A stretch of 64,000 nt of DNA. It comes from Portulaca oleracea. Lineage: Eukaryota > Streptophyta > Magnoliopsida > Caryophyllales > Portulacaceae. How positions within the stretch are numbered: the stretch's first letter is position 1; the number at the start of each line of letters is the position of its first letter. The stretch is taken from positions 46,623,769-46,687,768 of the forward strand of contig CM055874.1 in NCBI GenBank assembly GCA_029582165.1, in the 5' to 3' direction. The notes beneath the pieces were generated by a model. That model saw only the letters and a list, made by a program, of their open reading frames with translations, searched no databases and was not told the DNA's origin. The translations under genes and the position numbers were made by a program. Positions 33,526 to 46,109 of this stretch are shown here, piece by piece.

Positions 33526-33689
33526 ACGTATTTAACTTGCTCAAGCAATAATACATCAAAATCAAACAATAATACATCAACAAGTGTTATTCAGAAAATC
33601 AAACAATAACACATCAACCAAATTACTACTTTAGCCTTACTATTAATATATATATTGAATTAGAATAAAAGTTATTTGATAATTTCAAA

Positions 33690-33902
33690 AATTTTGGGAC
33701 GGGAATTTGGGGATGGGGACGGGGAATTTTGGGACAGGGATTTGGGAAAATTTTGTCCCCATTCCCGCCCCGTCCTCGAGCGGATTGTGAAAAATCGTCC
33801 CCGTCCCCATCCCCTATCCCCAATGGGGGTGGGGATTTTTCCCCAGAGCAAGGTGGGACCCTAGCGAATTCGAGTATTCCCCGCCCCATTGTCATCCATA
33901 TG
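33690..33902. mobile_element. Partial GC-rich hAT-like MITE
   Basis: A stretch of GGGGACGGGGAATTTTGGG words on the left and CCCCGCCCCATTGTCATCC on the right. Read from the right end the terminus is similar to TAGGGATGACAATGGGG, a common hAT-type MITE end. The left end could not be matched, and no target duplication was found. Confidence 0.45.
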
Positions 33903-34034
33903 TTGGACGAATTTGAATTGATTGGATGGTTGAATGTTATAGGAATTTGAAACGCAAAACCTTGATTAAAAGTAAATTTTGGAAAATTTTGTCCCAAATT
34001 TATCACCATAAATCTTTTTCCCATAAAACATATA

Positions 34035-34322
34035 CTCCCTTTGTCCCTAAATATTAAGTAAGTGTCAATTTTCCTAACTACTTTGTCCATTTTTATTTGT
34101 CAATTTTACGATTTCAATAACTAAAATACATAAATTACCCTTAATTAATGAAGTTTAGTTTTATTTCACCTTTTAAACTACTACAATACTTTATTATTTT
34201 CTTTACATTGAAATTTGTGGAAGGCTATACTTGTCTATCCACAATTTTTTTTTACTCTTTTTCCTATAAGCATTGGACTTAGAGAGTTAGGTAATTTGTC
34301 ATTTAAAAAGGGACGGAGGGAG
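34035..34322. mobile_element. Stowaway MITE
   Basis: Starts CTCCCTTTGTCCC and ends GGGACGGAGGGAG, flanked by TA on both sides (34033-34034 and 34323-34324). This is the classic Stowaway (Tc1/mariner) pattern. Confidence 0.85.
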
Positions 34323-34324
34323 TA

Positions 34325-35819
34325 TAATCATGATTTTTTCATCCAAATTTTAAATTCAAATATATTTTCTTTCTATTTCTATGTTCCTAATCCAATTCTC
34401 ACGTGAATTTATATTTTGTCGGGTTCATCAACTTAAGAAAATCTTTAAAGTTTGTAGTAATTAATGTTATCCTTTTAACTTTAATATTCAAGTGACATTA
34501 ACTAAGTGCCTTTATTTAGTCATTCTTTTGCTTATATTTCTTTGGGTTTTTGAACATTAATATACTGTATTTTGAAAATGTTAGGCAATAATGCGTAGGG
34601 GTTTTTTTTTTGTACAATAATGTACACTTTGAGGATGTTGGAGTATAATGTACCCGGAGAACGATTCCGGCGGTAGCTAACTAGTGGTGGCTACGTGGCA
34701 GGTTGAGGAGTTGAGTTCACAATAAAAATTAAAATTTTGACTAAATTAATGTCATATCAACAAATCCAAGTAATCAATTCTGCAGAAACTTAATGTCGTT
34801 TTTGCTTATTTGGACTTGCTAACATGATATAATTTAGTCAAGATTTTTTTTTTGTCAACTCATATCTTTAGCGTGCCACATGGGATTGTCACCGTCATAT
34901 TCGTTTCACCAATACCCCAAAATACAGTATATTATTATCTAAAAAAAACTTTAATACATTATTATATTAGCATCCATAAATTCAATTTCTTTATCCTTTT
35001 TTGGTTGGAATCCTTGGAAATTTTGAAAGCTAGTGATTAAGGAGGGTGTGTCAAATTTATAGGTAAAAATAAGTTGGATTAAAGTTAAATTTTGGTAATT
35101 TTTTGTAACTTTTGGCGAATTTATGCTAATATATCAAAATAATTTATTTTTATTTTTTAACTTTATTAATTTTTAATAAATTTTAATAAATTTAGGTAAA
35201 AACCGATAAATTTTGATATATTGAAGTTATCTATAAATTTGACATGCCCTTATCCATTTGTTTTGCAGGGATTTTGTGTGGGCTTTCAAGTACCTGGGCC
35301 TAACAAAAAAAATCCACTATGAATTCATCATTATTTGTGAACTCGATAAAAGGCCATGTAACAGAATTGCACAAATGGTGGTCCAATATGTAATTGATTG
35401 TCTAATTCTATACTGTATTTTATAACCTAACCCATTAATTATTTCAGCATAAAATTCCAATACCCACTCTCAGTTTTCTGTTCGAAGGCATTAAAACATA
35501 AAAATAATAATAACTATGTTTGATTTGAGTGATATTTGGGTGGTCAAACATATTACTAGCATCATTTTGTATCATATGATGAAAAGCTTTTTTTTAGTGG
35601 GATCCATAATTGATGGTTGTAATATCAAAATTATATTATATATATAGTTTTCATTAGACTAGAGACAATATAATTTATCTGCAATCAACACTGCATGCCA
35701 CTATTAGTTCAATTGATGCTACCTTCTTTTGGATTCACTCCTGAGTGCCTAATTGTTACCACTCGTATTTTCTATCACCTCTTCTCTTTCACGTACAGAT
35801 GAAGTTGAGTATCATAAGT
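34325..35819. other. AT-rich spacer, no gene
   Basis: No coding or terminal-repeat structure was recognised. A T-run at 34600-34610 and short AT runs occur. The phrase GTACCCGGAGAACGATTCCG near 34651 stands out as GC-rich, but no repeat partner was found. Confidence 0.4.
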
Positions 35820-35828
35820 AAATTTTAT

Positions 35829-36177
35829 CAAAAAATTATTCGGAGGTATCCTAATATTTGGGGAAACTATTTTTCGGTACCCCAACTTTTCAAAACTCAT
35901 TTTAAGGTACCCTTAATTTTTTGTTATTAATTATTTGGTATTTTTCAGGCAATCAACTTTATTAAGTGACCAAAATATCTTTATTTTCTTCTTCAAGAGT
36001 ATTTCTTCAAAAATGGAAGAACAAGGGTATTTCGGTCACTTAACTAAATTGCTTACCAGAAAAGCACCTAATAATTACTAACCCAAAATCTAAGAATACC
36101 CCAAAATGAGTTTTGAAAAGTCAGGGTACCTAAAAAACATTTCACCAAAAGTTAGGGTACCTCCAAGTAATTTTTTG
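35829..36177. mobile_element. Foldback MITE, copy 1 (Mutator-type target duplication)
   Basis: A 349-bp near-palindrome starting CAAAAAATTATTCGGAGG and ending CTCCAAGTAATTTTTTG. Flanks are AAATTTTAT and AAATTTTAC, a 9-bp duplication with one change. A second copy with the same ends is at 45170-45513. Non-coding. Confidence 0.8.
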
Positions 36178-36197
36178 AAATTTTACCAATGGGGTGT

Positions 36198-37853
36198 TTA
36201 GTTTTTTTTGAGGGGAAAAGGTGTAGAGTTTTCATTCATTTGTAAATTTTTCAGTCATTATAATAGACTGAATACATGAAGGTTCAACACTCATCCAAAT
36301 CTTTCTAGTTAGAAAACCTAGAGCATGCTTGGCCAAATCATGTGCGACCTTATTACGACTTCTCCTTACAAAATGAAAAGCTATGCTAATGAAAGACAAC
36401 TTTTGCTTCAGTAAGTCTCGAACTATTGTGCCGGAATAATTTCGCGCGATGAAGCTTCTGTTCAGAGCCTTGATGGTCTTCTGAGAATCCATCTCAAGTA
36501 TGGTTCGTTCCCCTGTCTGGAAGCTTGTGACAGGCATCCCGGAACCAAGCTCCGAATTCCTTAATCTCCCGGGCTTCTTGATTCAAACGGAGTGGACACT
36601 TTAGCCACAATTCCTTAGCTCTCGGGCAGTCAAGGAACAAGTGTGTTTGAGTCTCGTACTCTTCTCCACAGAGCGGGCATTGAACATCCACATCCATTTT
36701 TCTCTTGCATAGATTTACCCGTACCGGGAGTGAGTCGTGCCATGCTCTTCAACACATGTTTTTTGTATGTGGTAATGCAGTTGCCGCCCATAATTTTTCC
36801 CAGCTTTTATCATGTGTAAAGGAACAACTAGGTCTTTCAGTTTGTCTTCTCCGTTCTTTCTCTTTTGTGCCAAATAGTATGTCGTTTTGACAGTGAAATT
36901 TTCGTCCTTTGTCGGTAACCATACTAGATAATCTTCCATATTTGTATCTCCCAGCGGAATTGAGATTATCTCTTTAGCTTGTTCTGGCCTGACTATTTGG
37001 TCTACGAGATGCTTCCTCCAACATCTATTTTCATGATCAATTAATTCCTCCACTCTTGCATCAGTATCCAGTATAGTCGGGTTTGTGTTGATGCGCCCCG
37101 TGCTAGAGTTAGGAACCCATTTGTCATGCCAAATTTTGATTTTTGTTCCATTCCCCACATTCCATCTAGTGCCTTCCTTCAAAATGTCTCGGCACTTTAT
37201 GATACTTCTCCATGAATAGCTGGGTTGATAGCCCACCTTTGCTTCCCAAAAATTTGCACGAGGGAAGTACTTTGCCTTCAATGTTCTTGCTGCCAAGGAG
37301 TATGGTTCTGTTAGAAGACGCCAGCCCTGCTTTGCAAGTAGTGCTTGGTTGAAACTCTGAAAGTTTCGAAAACCATGCCGCCATTCCTCTTGGGCATGCA
37401 CAGTTTGTTCCAGCTCACCCATGACATTTTCCGTTCTTCCTCCTTTTGACCCCACCAGAAACTCCTCCCCATTTTTTCAAGATCCTCACGGAGGGTACTC
37501 GGGAACTCGAAACACTGCATCGCATATGTTGGAATGGATTGGTGGATCGCCTTGATTAGGATTTCCTTTTCGGCAGTAGATAGTGATATTTCCTTCCATC
37601 CCTTTAGTCTCTTTCGGGCTCCATCCATGATGTTCTTGAAAACTTCCTTTTCCGATCTGCTTATGAATGTTGGCAGTCCAAGATATTTTTCATGGGTCTC
37701 CACTTCCTTAAACCCTAAACTCCTTTGGAGCATTTGACGCATATTATCATCCACGTTTCGGCCGTAGGAGACTTCGCTTTTATCAAGGTTTACCACTTGC
37801 CCCGAAGCTTCTTCATATTTTTTCAGGATGTTCAGGACCTTTTGTGCTTCCAT
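36198..37853 (-). pseudogene. LINE B, 5'-truncated L1 (RT C-terminus, zinc and RNase H domains)
   Basis: Minus strand. 37853-37311 has NLDKSEVSYGRNV, EKYLGLPTFISRSEK, FWWGQKEEERKMSWVSWNKLC; 37455-36715 has FNQALLAKQGWRLL and YFPRANFWEAKVGYQPSYSWRSI; 36697-36494 is the zf-RVT module CPLCGEEYETQTHLFLDCPRAKELW; 36537-36232 is RNase H-like (RRSRNKVAHDLAKHAL). A T-run at 36197-36205 may be the remnant of the poly(A) tail. The 5' cut at 37853 fits truncated target-primed insertion. The reading is relatively well preserved, so it looks younger than LINE A. Confidence 0.85.
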
Positions 37854-37933
37854 GTTGTTTTTCTTGGGAAAGTTTTTCTCGGAAGACTACCAAACGCACC
37901 ATAAATATAAGATAAATTTAAATAAATATGAAA

Positions 37934-38453
37934 GGAAAATTGAATTCTAATAATGCCAACTTTTAGTAATTGGACAATGTTAATCTCTACTTTATTTTTA
38001 TACGCTAACGGTCCAAAAGAAATTATATTGTATTTTCTTGATATCAAATCTACCGAGTATTTTCAGTTTAGGGTTTTCAAAATTTTCATATTTTTATAAT
38101 TTTTTCATTCTTGCCTCTAAAATGGTCATCAAGTATAGCAATTAAGTAAAAGAATTTTTAGATATTTTTAGAATCTAAACAATTATTATGATTTTTTTTA
38201 AGGAATAAAAGGGGTAAATCATAACAATTAGAAAAAAAATTGGGACAAAGTTTTTGAATTCATTAAAAATCGTAGGGAAACGTTGTGCTAAGTTTGCGAG
38301 TAGACGCATGTCAAAATCCATGATATTTAGGGTATATGCTTGGTGATGGTCCAATAAAATTTTATTTTCTAAGAACTACTGGTGTACAAAAACAAAATAG
38401 AGATTATTACCGTCCAATTGGTAAAAGTTGAGATTATTATAACCCAATTTTCC
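37934..38453. repeat. Inverted-repeat element, copy 1
   Basis: The left end GGAAAATTGAATTCTAATAA and the right end (reverse complement GGAAAATTGGGTTATAATAA) form imperfect inverted repeats of about 70 bp around an AT-rich body of some 380 bp. The body shares the order of phrases with 54365-54770 (for example CATTAAAAATYGTA and GTGCTAAGTTT-like words). Class unknown. Confidence 0.6.
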
Positions 38454-38599
38454 AATGTAAAAATATTAGGTAAACTTACATAAATATAAAAAGTTTTTTT
38501 TATGTCAAAGGGGAATTGTATTACTAAAAATATTAACCATATTATGCATATCATCTATTGTCAAATCATTGACAATATCTGATACCGTTTCCACCCTTT

Positions 38600-39970
38600 T
38601 TTTTATCAATCAGAGCAGGATGAAAATGAGCTAAAGCAAGTTTGGAGACAAGTGGAGAGCTATGCATTTGTTTAATGAACCAAAAGATGGTTAGGGGAAG
38701 CAGGATCAAGGTGAACTGGGCAAGAAAAACAATTGCAAACCAGGAAAGAACGAGAAAAATATGGAGACAGAAAGAGAGGATTCAGGACGGAGGAGGAAAG
38801 GTTGGAAAGAACGATGGAAGCCAGAATTTAGAACAAATAAAGGGAGAAGTCAATCAAAATACCATGGAATATCTAATAGGAGCTTGGTTTGTATAGGTAA
38901 GGAACCAAAGGACCTAGCCTCTCTTACATCCGAAATTAGAGGCAACTTCAAGCAAGGGTTAAAAATCACAGCTTTGAGTGGAATGAAGTTCATTATTATG
39001 TTTTCAACAATCCAAGAAATGGAGGAATCCTCACAAAACCTCAAAGAACTGGTACAATGGTTTCAAGACATACGAAAATGGACAATTTATAAGCCGAGTG
39101 ACATAAGGCGTGTCTGGCTTGAAATCATTGGCATCCCATCTCATGGATGGAGTTGGAATAACTTTGAGAATTGTCTCAAACCATGGGGAAGATGGTTAAC
39201 ACTTAGCCATAGTATCAACTCAATATGGGATTTTGCAGCCACTCAAGCTGGTGTTATTAACAAGATTGAAGGGGAAATCTTATTGGATATTCAAGAGTGT
39301 TCCTATAGAGTGTGTTTCATATAATTCATTACAAAATTCACGACACCTCTTGCTCAATGAATAGGTCGATATGGTTTCGGGAAACTATCATACATCCAAG
39401 GATAGTCCAAATCAAGGATATACAGAAAACAATCAACATAGTAACAACATGAGAGGAATGGAGATGGTGCCAGAAACGCTAATAGAAGCCATGGAAGCTG
39501 AAAAGGCAGCAAACAATATGGTAGATCTCGAGCAGCCATCTATAACACAGAGAAGCATCGGTAACAATTCCAAGGCATGCAATCATGCAACAACTCTCCA
39601 ATAGTAAATACATTGGTGAAGTAAGAAGGTTAGCTGAACAGACACAAGACTTGAAAGGGAGGCTACTTGAGGCACTGGGAATACAAGATTGGGGGATTTT
39701 AAAATGACCAAGCAGAACCAACTTGGGGATGATAATTCATTAAATGGGAACAATACACAAGAGCAGCATAATAAGCAACATATCAACACTCTGATTTCTT
39801 ATGACCAACTTTCAATGAATGGTGAACAACAACAGACTCTCCAGGAAGTTGAAGAGTTCCAGGAGGAACCACAACCTATCCATAGTCCAATCAGAAGTGA
39901 TCAAGAACTAAATGGCCCGGAAGATTCTGATGATGATGTACAATTAACGACACAAGGGAGTCACTCGGAC
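38600..39970 (+). pseudogene. LINE C ORF1 (RRM-type gag-like)
   Basis: Broken frames on the plus strand. Near 38690-38720, GSRIKVNWARK resembles the end of an RRM. The best frame, 38761-39324, includes RRVWLEIIGIPSHGWSWNNF, a motif I recognise from RRM-type ORF1 of plant LINEs. Downstream frames (39371-39604, 39689-39976) are Gln-, Asn- and acid-rich and end EDSDDDVQ. No endonuclease or RT follows on this strand. Confidence 0.55.
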
Positions 39971-39976
39971 ACATAA

Positions 39977-41159
39977 TCAATAGATGATGATATAGAAGGA
40001 TTATCTTGCTCATACAATGACATGAGTGAATCACTTGAGCAGTCACAACAAACAATTGCCAGGAAACCATCAACTTTGGACATCGTCCAGGATTCATGAA
40101 AGCAAGGAGACACCAACAAGCATAAACATACCTAAAAGTCAAGCTAGCAAAGGGTGGACAGTTCAAGAGGAAAAGAAGGCAACCAAGAAGTTAATTCATA
40201 TTACAAATGACAGGATCAGTGTTAAAATATGAGAATCGCATCTTGGATGTGTAGTGTGTTTGGTGTATGATACTCAATCCTTGGAGGGTAGAAGATCTCA
40301 ATGGGAGGAAATAAAGGTGATGAAGAATACTTACTAACACCCTCTGAGTCTAATGGGTGCAAGCCGTCATCTTGTGCGCATATTTTTTCAATAGAAAGGA
40401 AATATTGAAGGGTGATATGGAAGGAAGTGAGAAAAGGGCAATTGATTAATGACTGAATTAGTCTCGCAAAAGTGAAGGAAGATATGGGAAGTAAATTTTC
40501 ATGGAAAGGAAAGTCTAATGCACAATGTCCAACGGGATTATAGCTTGACTGCTCACAATATATGAAAGGCGGGGTCGACGAATAAGGTTGGCATATGTGA
40601 GGAGGGATGTTATATGACAAGGCAAAATTTATGCAACTAACATTTTTGGAAGATGGAAGACAACTAGGGGTTGGACAAATTGGAGGAGCTATTTCATTAT
40701 TTTGGTCCCTTGTGTTTCGTTACATACCAAAGTTGGGACCAAACAAACCAGATAACATTTTAGAAAGGAAAGAAGAACAAGAAGCAAATTTTGCAGGCGA
40801 CTAAATGCAAGGTGGCCAATTGGTTCACAACTGGGTAGAAATTAGCATACTCGGCACAAACCTTGGCCACGAATTTCTGCAAAATCCCATATTTATTTAA
40901 GTAATTTTACTCCATGGAAGTAGGCTTTGGGAAGAGCAACGCCATAACAAGGCTGAGAGTTTTAAAGAGGAAGGAAGGATGGGTCTCAAAGTGCAGACCT
41001 AATTTAGAAGGATGGCATGGGAAAAAGGAATAGGGGCTCAAATTTGGGATCCAAGAATTATAATGTTTCTATCATTGAGTTTGTTTTTCCATTATTGTCA
41101 TTATTTTAAGTGAGAGATAGTTGGGTTTGTGGGACTGTAATCCTACCAAAATTGGTTTA
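39977..41159. other. No gene recognised (possible degraded LINE sequence)
   Basis: Open frames here do not match any family I recognise. Position between LINE C and LINE D suggests decayed LINE sequence, but no motif supports that. Confidence 0.3.
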
Positions 41160-41640
41160 TTATAACTTGGATGTCAGCACACACATTCTTGGATAATTTA
41201 AAAACTTAACACTCATAACGTAAGTTGGGATTGCTTGCGCTGCATATTTCATAAACCCCTCCCTCACCACCCAAGAAACAAATTTATCCATCCAACCAAC
41301 AAGATGGTTATCCACTTTGTCCTTTATATTCAAAATGTCTTCTTCTCCCCCTCCCCCCACACACACACAAGGAGGCATACTCACGTAGTTAGCTTTGGCA
41401 AGGACATTCTTAATATCCATCAATTGCTAGGGATGCCCTTAGCAAACACAATATTTGACTTAACCGAGCTCAATTTCTACCCTAAAACAACCTCATAATG
41501 ATGCAAAACATCCAAAAGAGCCTAAGCCCCTCCCCCGTGGTTTTACAAAAAAAGACGGAGTCATCTGCAAACAAAAAAAAATTGGGAAATGAATTGGAGC
41601 TTCAGCGCAAATCATATGCCAATGAATAAAACTAGGGGGT
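41160..41640 (-). pseudogene. LINE D fragment, reverse transcriptase catalytic region
   Basis: On the minus strand, near 41570-41500, FADDSVFFCKTTGEGLRLF carries the F-A-D-D catalytic box of LINE RT. Further on, 41423-41160 gives HLVGWMDKFVSW and QAIPTYVMSVKF, the usual region after the palm domain. Short and frameshifted; no ends could be fixed. Confidence 0.65.
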
Positions 41641-41714
41641 GACGAACAATAAAATTATACGCCAAATTCTATCCACCACATACACACGAGCACACACAGT
41701 ACACACACGACACA

Positions 41715-41845
41715 TATCTCTATACTTGGATAAAAAGCAAATAAGGAGCTTGTATGTCCCAATTTTGATTTACAAAATTGTCATTGTAATGTCGAAATTG
41801 GGACAAACAAGCCCCTTGTTTTCTTTTTATCTAAGTATAGATATA
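41715..41845. repeat. Hairpin-forming short element
   Basis: The left arm (CTATACTTGGATAAAAAGCA...GTCCCAATTTTG) is an inverted near-copy of the right arm (CGAAATTGGGACA...TTTTTATCTAAGTATAG), with a short AT-rich loop. Total about 130 bp. It could be a small MITE. A GTT trinucleotide run follows at about 41851-41874. Confidence 0.65.
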
Positions 41846-42240
41846 GATATTGTTGTTGTTGTTGTTGTTGTTGTTTATATTATATCACTACAAAAAAACA
41901 TCACTTGTGCCACGGTAAAATCCGTGGCACAAGTTCAGAATTCCCGTGGCAAAACCGTCTTGCCACGGGTTTTCTTCAAATTAGCCCCGTGGCACAAGTG
42001 GCTGTGGCAAGGATGTAGCCACGGGAAATTTACTACCGTGGCTAAATGAAAAATCGTAGCCATGGGAGCTCCCGTGGCAAGCACTGTCCTTTGCCACGAG
42101 AAGACCCGTGGCAATCACTTTTCTTGCCACACATAGTCCCGTGGCAATCACTTTTCTTGCCACGTGAAATCTCGTGGCAACCAATTTTCTTGCCACGTGA
42201 AATCCCGTGGCAATCACTTTTCATGCAACAGGTGTAGCAA

Positions 42241-44866
42241 TTTTAATATACAGGTATAGCTTTGAATTTTGATAAAAGAAATACCAATTTAAATTAATTT
42301 AAATTAAAACTTGCATACACTTATCAAGTGTAGTTATTTATACTTTTTATATAAGTTTTTTTATATATCATTTTTTTTATATTTAATTTTTCTTCAAACA
42401 ATATATACGTGTGTGCGCGCGCATTTATGGAGAGAGATTTTAAAAAAAACTCATAGTAATTAGGCTAATAATCATATTATTATTTCAAATTACCATCTTT
42501 CATATTTACAAGAAATGGTACATGATTACATTGCATATTGTGTTCTAAAGAAATCTTGCTTCATGAACAAACTGTAAGCCTAACTGATCCCAAAATAACA
42601 TACTAAACAATTATGATACTTTAATTGTACCAAACAAATTCCCTACAAAAGGTACAATATTGTCTATTAGTTTCCGTCAGCGCCACACACTTTGTGCTTT
42701 CTTCCTTAGTTCACTTTGTCATCGTATTCACTTTCGAAGGCTCCTTTTTCATTGTGAGCGCCTTATTTACCAAGAAGCTGAAAAGAGAAAAAGGGGAAAG
42801 TAGACACATCAAATATTGATGATCAAAACATATGAATATCCATGACTAGAAATGAACTGATAATGTATACTAAAGCTCAAACCATTAACATAAAAACATT
42901 TGCCTTTGGAAGGATGCCTAAATCCTGAATTGACAATTGCACGCATAAGCTCTAGCTTTTAAAAGGAAGTCTTTCAATCCCCAACTATGGATGCTTGTGT
43001 AGCACCTATATATGGAACGATACAAGTTAGAGGAAGTACTTGACCGAAAATGCTGACAGTGGTGGCAAAGATTGGCATGATGACTGATCTGTACCATAGC
43101 TAGGCCAAAAATAACATTTGTGGCAGCTCAAGTTCAACATGAATCAGCAACGACTTGTATAAGGTTACAACCAAGGACAATGTCAAGGTTTTAATCAAGA
43201 GGAGTGTACCAAAAGAAAGGGAGCAGAACAAATTATATATACTTGTACATATGCATTGCTTATAGTATTCTGTCACAAATCACCAGCTAACAGCAACACA
43301 TAAAACTAATTGCCTACACAAGAAAAGATAGATACACACTATTAGCTACAATCTTGCAACTAAAAATAAACTACTCAATTCTCTGTTAACTTGTTTCCTG
43401 TGCAATAATATGTCCTCATATACAGCAGCTCATCACATGAGCGATAGGACCAATAGCAAGGATGTGAAGAAAGAAGAAAAGAGATTCTTAGAGTTATTTG
43501 TTTAAAGCCATACTTCTGTTTATTGGCATTGAACAGTTAAGGGTGTGAATGAAGATACATTATCCCAAAGACAATATCCTGTCTTTATTTCAGTAACTTC
43601 TCATAAGCCAATAGGTGGTCTAGACCCCTCACAATCCCATTTGCCTTCAACATACTCTATAACTAAAAAGAAGAAATGCAATTCAGATTACCAAAATGTT
43701 GGCCACATTAGATCTTATCCTCATTCACCAATTGTGAACTTCAACATAAAATTAGATAAATTTTGAGGTAGAGTCTACTCAAGCAGTTAATCGAATCCAA
43801 ATGAATCCCACCAAGGATCAGTTCACATAAATTAATCATGAATTCAGAAATAGATACCAATTTATCTAGTTATTTACATAATCCCAAAACTCAGTCAAAC
43901 TCGCCATACTAGCAATAATCTTCTTAGGCTTAAACCTCATCTCGAAATTCAACATAAAACCCAATAAGATGAAGCATCGATTCTATCAAATCCAAAGAGG
44001 CATGCCCAGAATCAATTTTACACAAAACTAATCATAAAACTATTCCCAGTTTATGAATTGAACGGAAAAAATATGGACATACAGATCCTCTTGTCATCTG
44101 AGGGGAAACAGCATGCCTCGCAATGGCCAAGGTGGAAAGACTTATATAAACTGTATAACCGGTAATCAAATAAACAACGAACCATACCCCTCAAATCAAC
44201 TTAGGTTAATGGTTAGTAGAGATTTGGGGGAAGAATATACCTTCAATTCTAGCAAGAACTCGACAAACTACAAAACCACACCCACAAAATCAGAAAATAA
44301 AGACGGACAAAACATCCAGTTTAAGAGAAGGGAATACATACGAGAAGGGTCGTAGCTATAAGAATTTTCAAACCAAAGCCCGACACTTTGAATGTCGTCT
44401 TACGTTTGCCATTGATGAAATCACAAGACCATTCGGATGAGACGATGAAGTTGGAGTGGTGACTGATAGTGGAGGCGAGTGAGGGTAGAAAGATGAAGTT
44501 TTTAGGGTTCTTCAGTTTTTTGTTTTGTTTTTTATTTAATTGGATTTTCTCTCCTTTTATTTGGGAATTAGAGTTTAGAGGGAAATTTGACTTTTAACAA
44601 AATGAGAAGAGGGATACCGAGTGGGAAAGTAGCATTAGAATATTTTCATGAAATTTGAATGGGCATTAGGCCATTTTAGGATGTACTATTTGATTATTTT
44701 TTTTATGGACGGAGCACTCCAAGTTTTTAATTAGTAAAACCGTACATTAAATGAATTGGATAATTCAAGTTTGGGTTAAATTCAGCTTGTTTAAAATTCA
44801 CCACAATCAACTTGTTTAAAATTCAACACAATCAAATTGGCCAATGTTAAATTTTTACGAAAAATC
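42241..44866. other. Interior of the CACTA element, possible captured sequence
   Basis: No protein family is recognisable on either strand. The region is less AT-skewed than its surroundings, and near 44340-44520 the minus strand reads like a plant gene leader (ATG-poor, TTTAGGGTTC-like words). This might be a captured host fragment, but nothing identifies it. Confidence 0.3.
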
Positions 44867-44868
44867 TA

Positions 44869-45102
44869 CTCCCCCCGTTTTTTTATCTTTCATTCACGTT
44901 TTTTGAGGTCCATTTTAAATCAACAATTTCTCACATAATATTTTTATAAAAAATATAAGATATTATACTTTTCAATAGTATTTTTTATTACAAATCTAAT
45001 GATATCAATTTTGTATGATGAATCATTATATAAATTAAGATATTAACGGTCAAAACTTTTGACACAAATACCTAGGTGATACTTAAATAAAAACGGAGGC
45101 AG
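44869..45102. mobile_element. Stowaway MITE within the CACTA element
   Basis: Starts CTCCCCCCGTTTTT and ends AAAACGGAGGCAG, flanked by TA on both sides. Confidence 0.75.
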
Positions 45103-45169
45103 TATGAATGTTACAGTTTTTTAGGCCAAACAATTTGGACATACGTAAATTCGGGCCATAATTAAGTTT

Positions 45170-45513
45170 CAAAAAATTACTTGGAGGTACCCCAATATTT
45201 GGGGAAACTATTTTTCGGTACCCCAACTTTTCAAAACTCATTTTGAAGTACCCTTAATTTTTGGGTTAGTAATTATTTGATGCTTTTCCGGCCATCAATT
45301 TTATCAAGTGACCGAAATACCCTTGTTCTTCTTCTTCATGGGTATTTCTTCAAAAATGGAAGAATAAGGGTATTTCGGTCACTTAACCAAATTGATGACC
45401 GGAAAAGTACCTAATATAATCCAAAAATTAAGGGAACCTCAATGATTTTTGAAAAGTTATGGTACCGGAAAATAGTTTTTCCAAATATTGGGATACCTCT
45501 GAACAATTTTTTG
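45170..45513. mobile_element. Foldback MITE, copy 2 (Mutator-type target duplication)
   Basis: 344 bp, starting CAAAAAATTACTTGGAGG, ending GAACAATTTTTTG, with ATTAAGTTT on both sides (45161-45169 and 45514-45522), a perfect 9-bp duplication. The copy at 35829-36177 is clearly the same family. Long arms make it almost fully palindromic. It lies inside the CACTA element, so it is younger. Confidence 0.9.
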
Positions 45514-45849
45514 ATTAAGTTTAGACAATAAAAAAAAATATGAAAAATATTATGTCTGAATTGTTGGTCAATTCAAACAATGACAAAAACTATAAAAAGG
45601 ACCTTAGAAGGTAAAAATTAGCCAAGAAAAGAAAACTAAAAGCCCGTAAAAATCCGATTTATCAATCATACTTGTAAAAAAAATGAAATACCAACAATAA
45701 ACCTAAAAAAAATTTTACATAAGCAAAAATACATAACACAATAGACATATAATATGTCATGAAAAGTCTATCAACCATCAAAATATTGGCAACACGCGCT
45801 CCGTTTTCCTTAAAAAAATTTAAAGAAAAACTAAGCCTTATATCCTCCA

Positions 45850-46109
45850 TTCAATTCTCAAATTTGGACATATTATGATTTTTCAAATTTTTTTATATAT
45901 TTATTATTGTAATCAAACTTCATCGGACTTAATCGCATTGGAGGTGGTCATCACCTCCATAACCACTTTGATCCAGTACTTATAATCGAAGTCAGACCTA
46001 TTTAGTCGGATTCGGATACAAATTTCATTTTATCTGATTCGGATTGGATTTTTCTTATTCGTATCGGAGTGGATTTGCTTCGAAGTTGGATTTGACTACC
46101 ATCCCTAAT
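45850..46109. mobile_element. hAT-like MITE fragment
   Basis: Ends in TTTGACTACCATCCCTA (reverse complement begins TAGGGATGGTAGTC, as at 54871). It contains a GGAGGTGGTCATCACCTCC near-palindrome matching the copy near 55016-55036. The opposite end was not found. Confidence 0.55.

Noticed and set aside
42042..42237. Repetitive open frames on both strands over the GCCACGGG words
   Set aside because: They reflect the CACTA subterminal repeats and not proteins.
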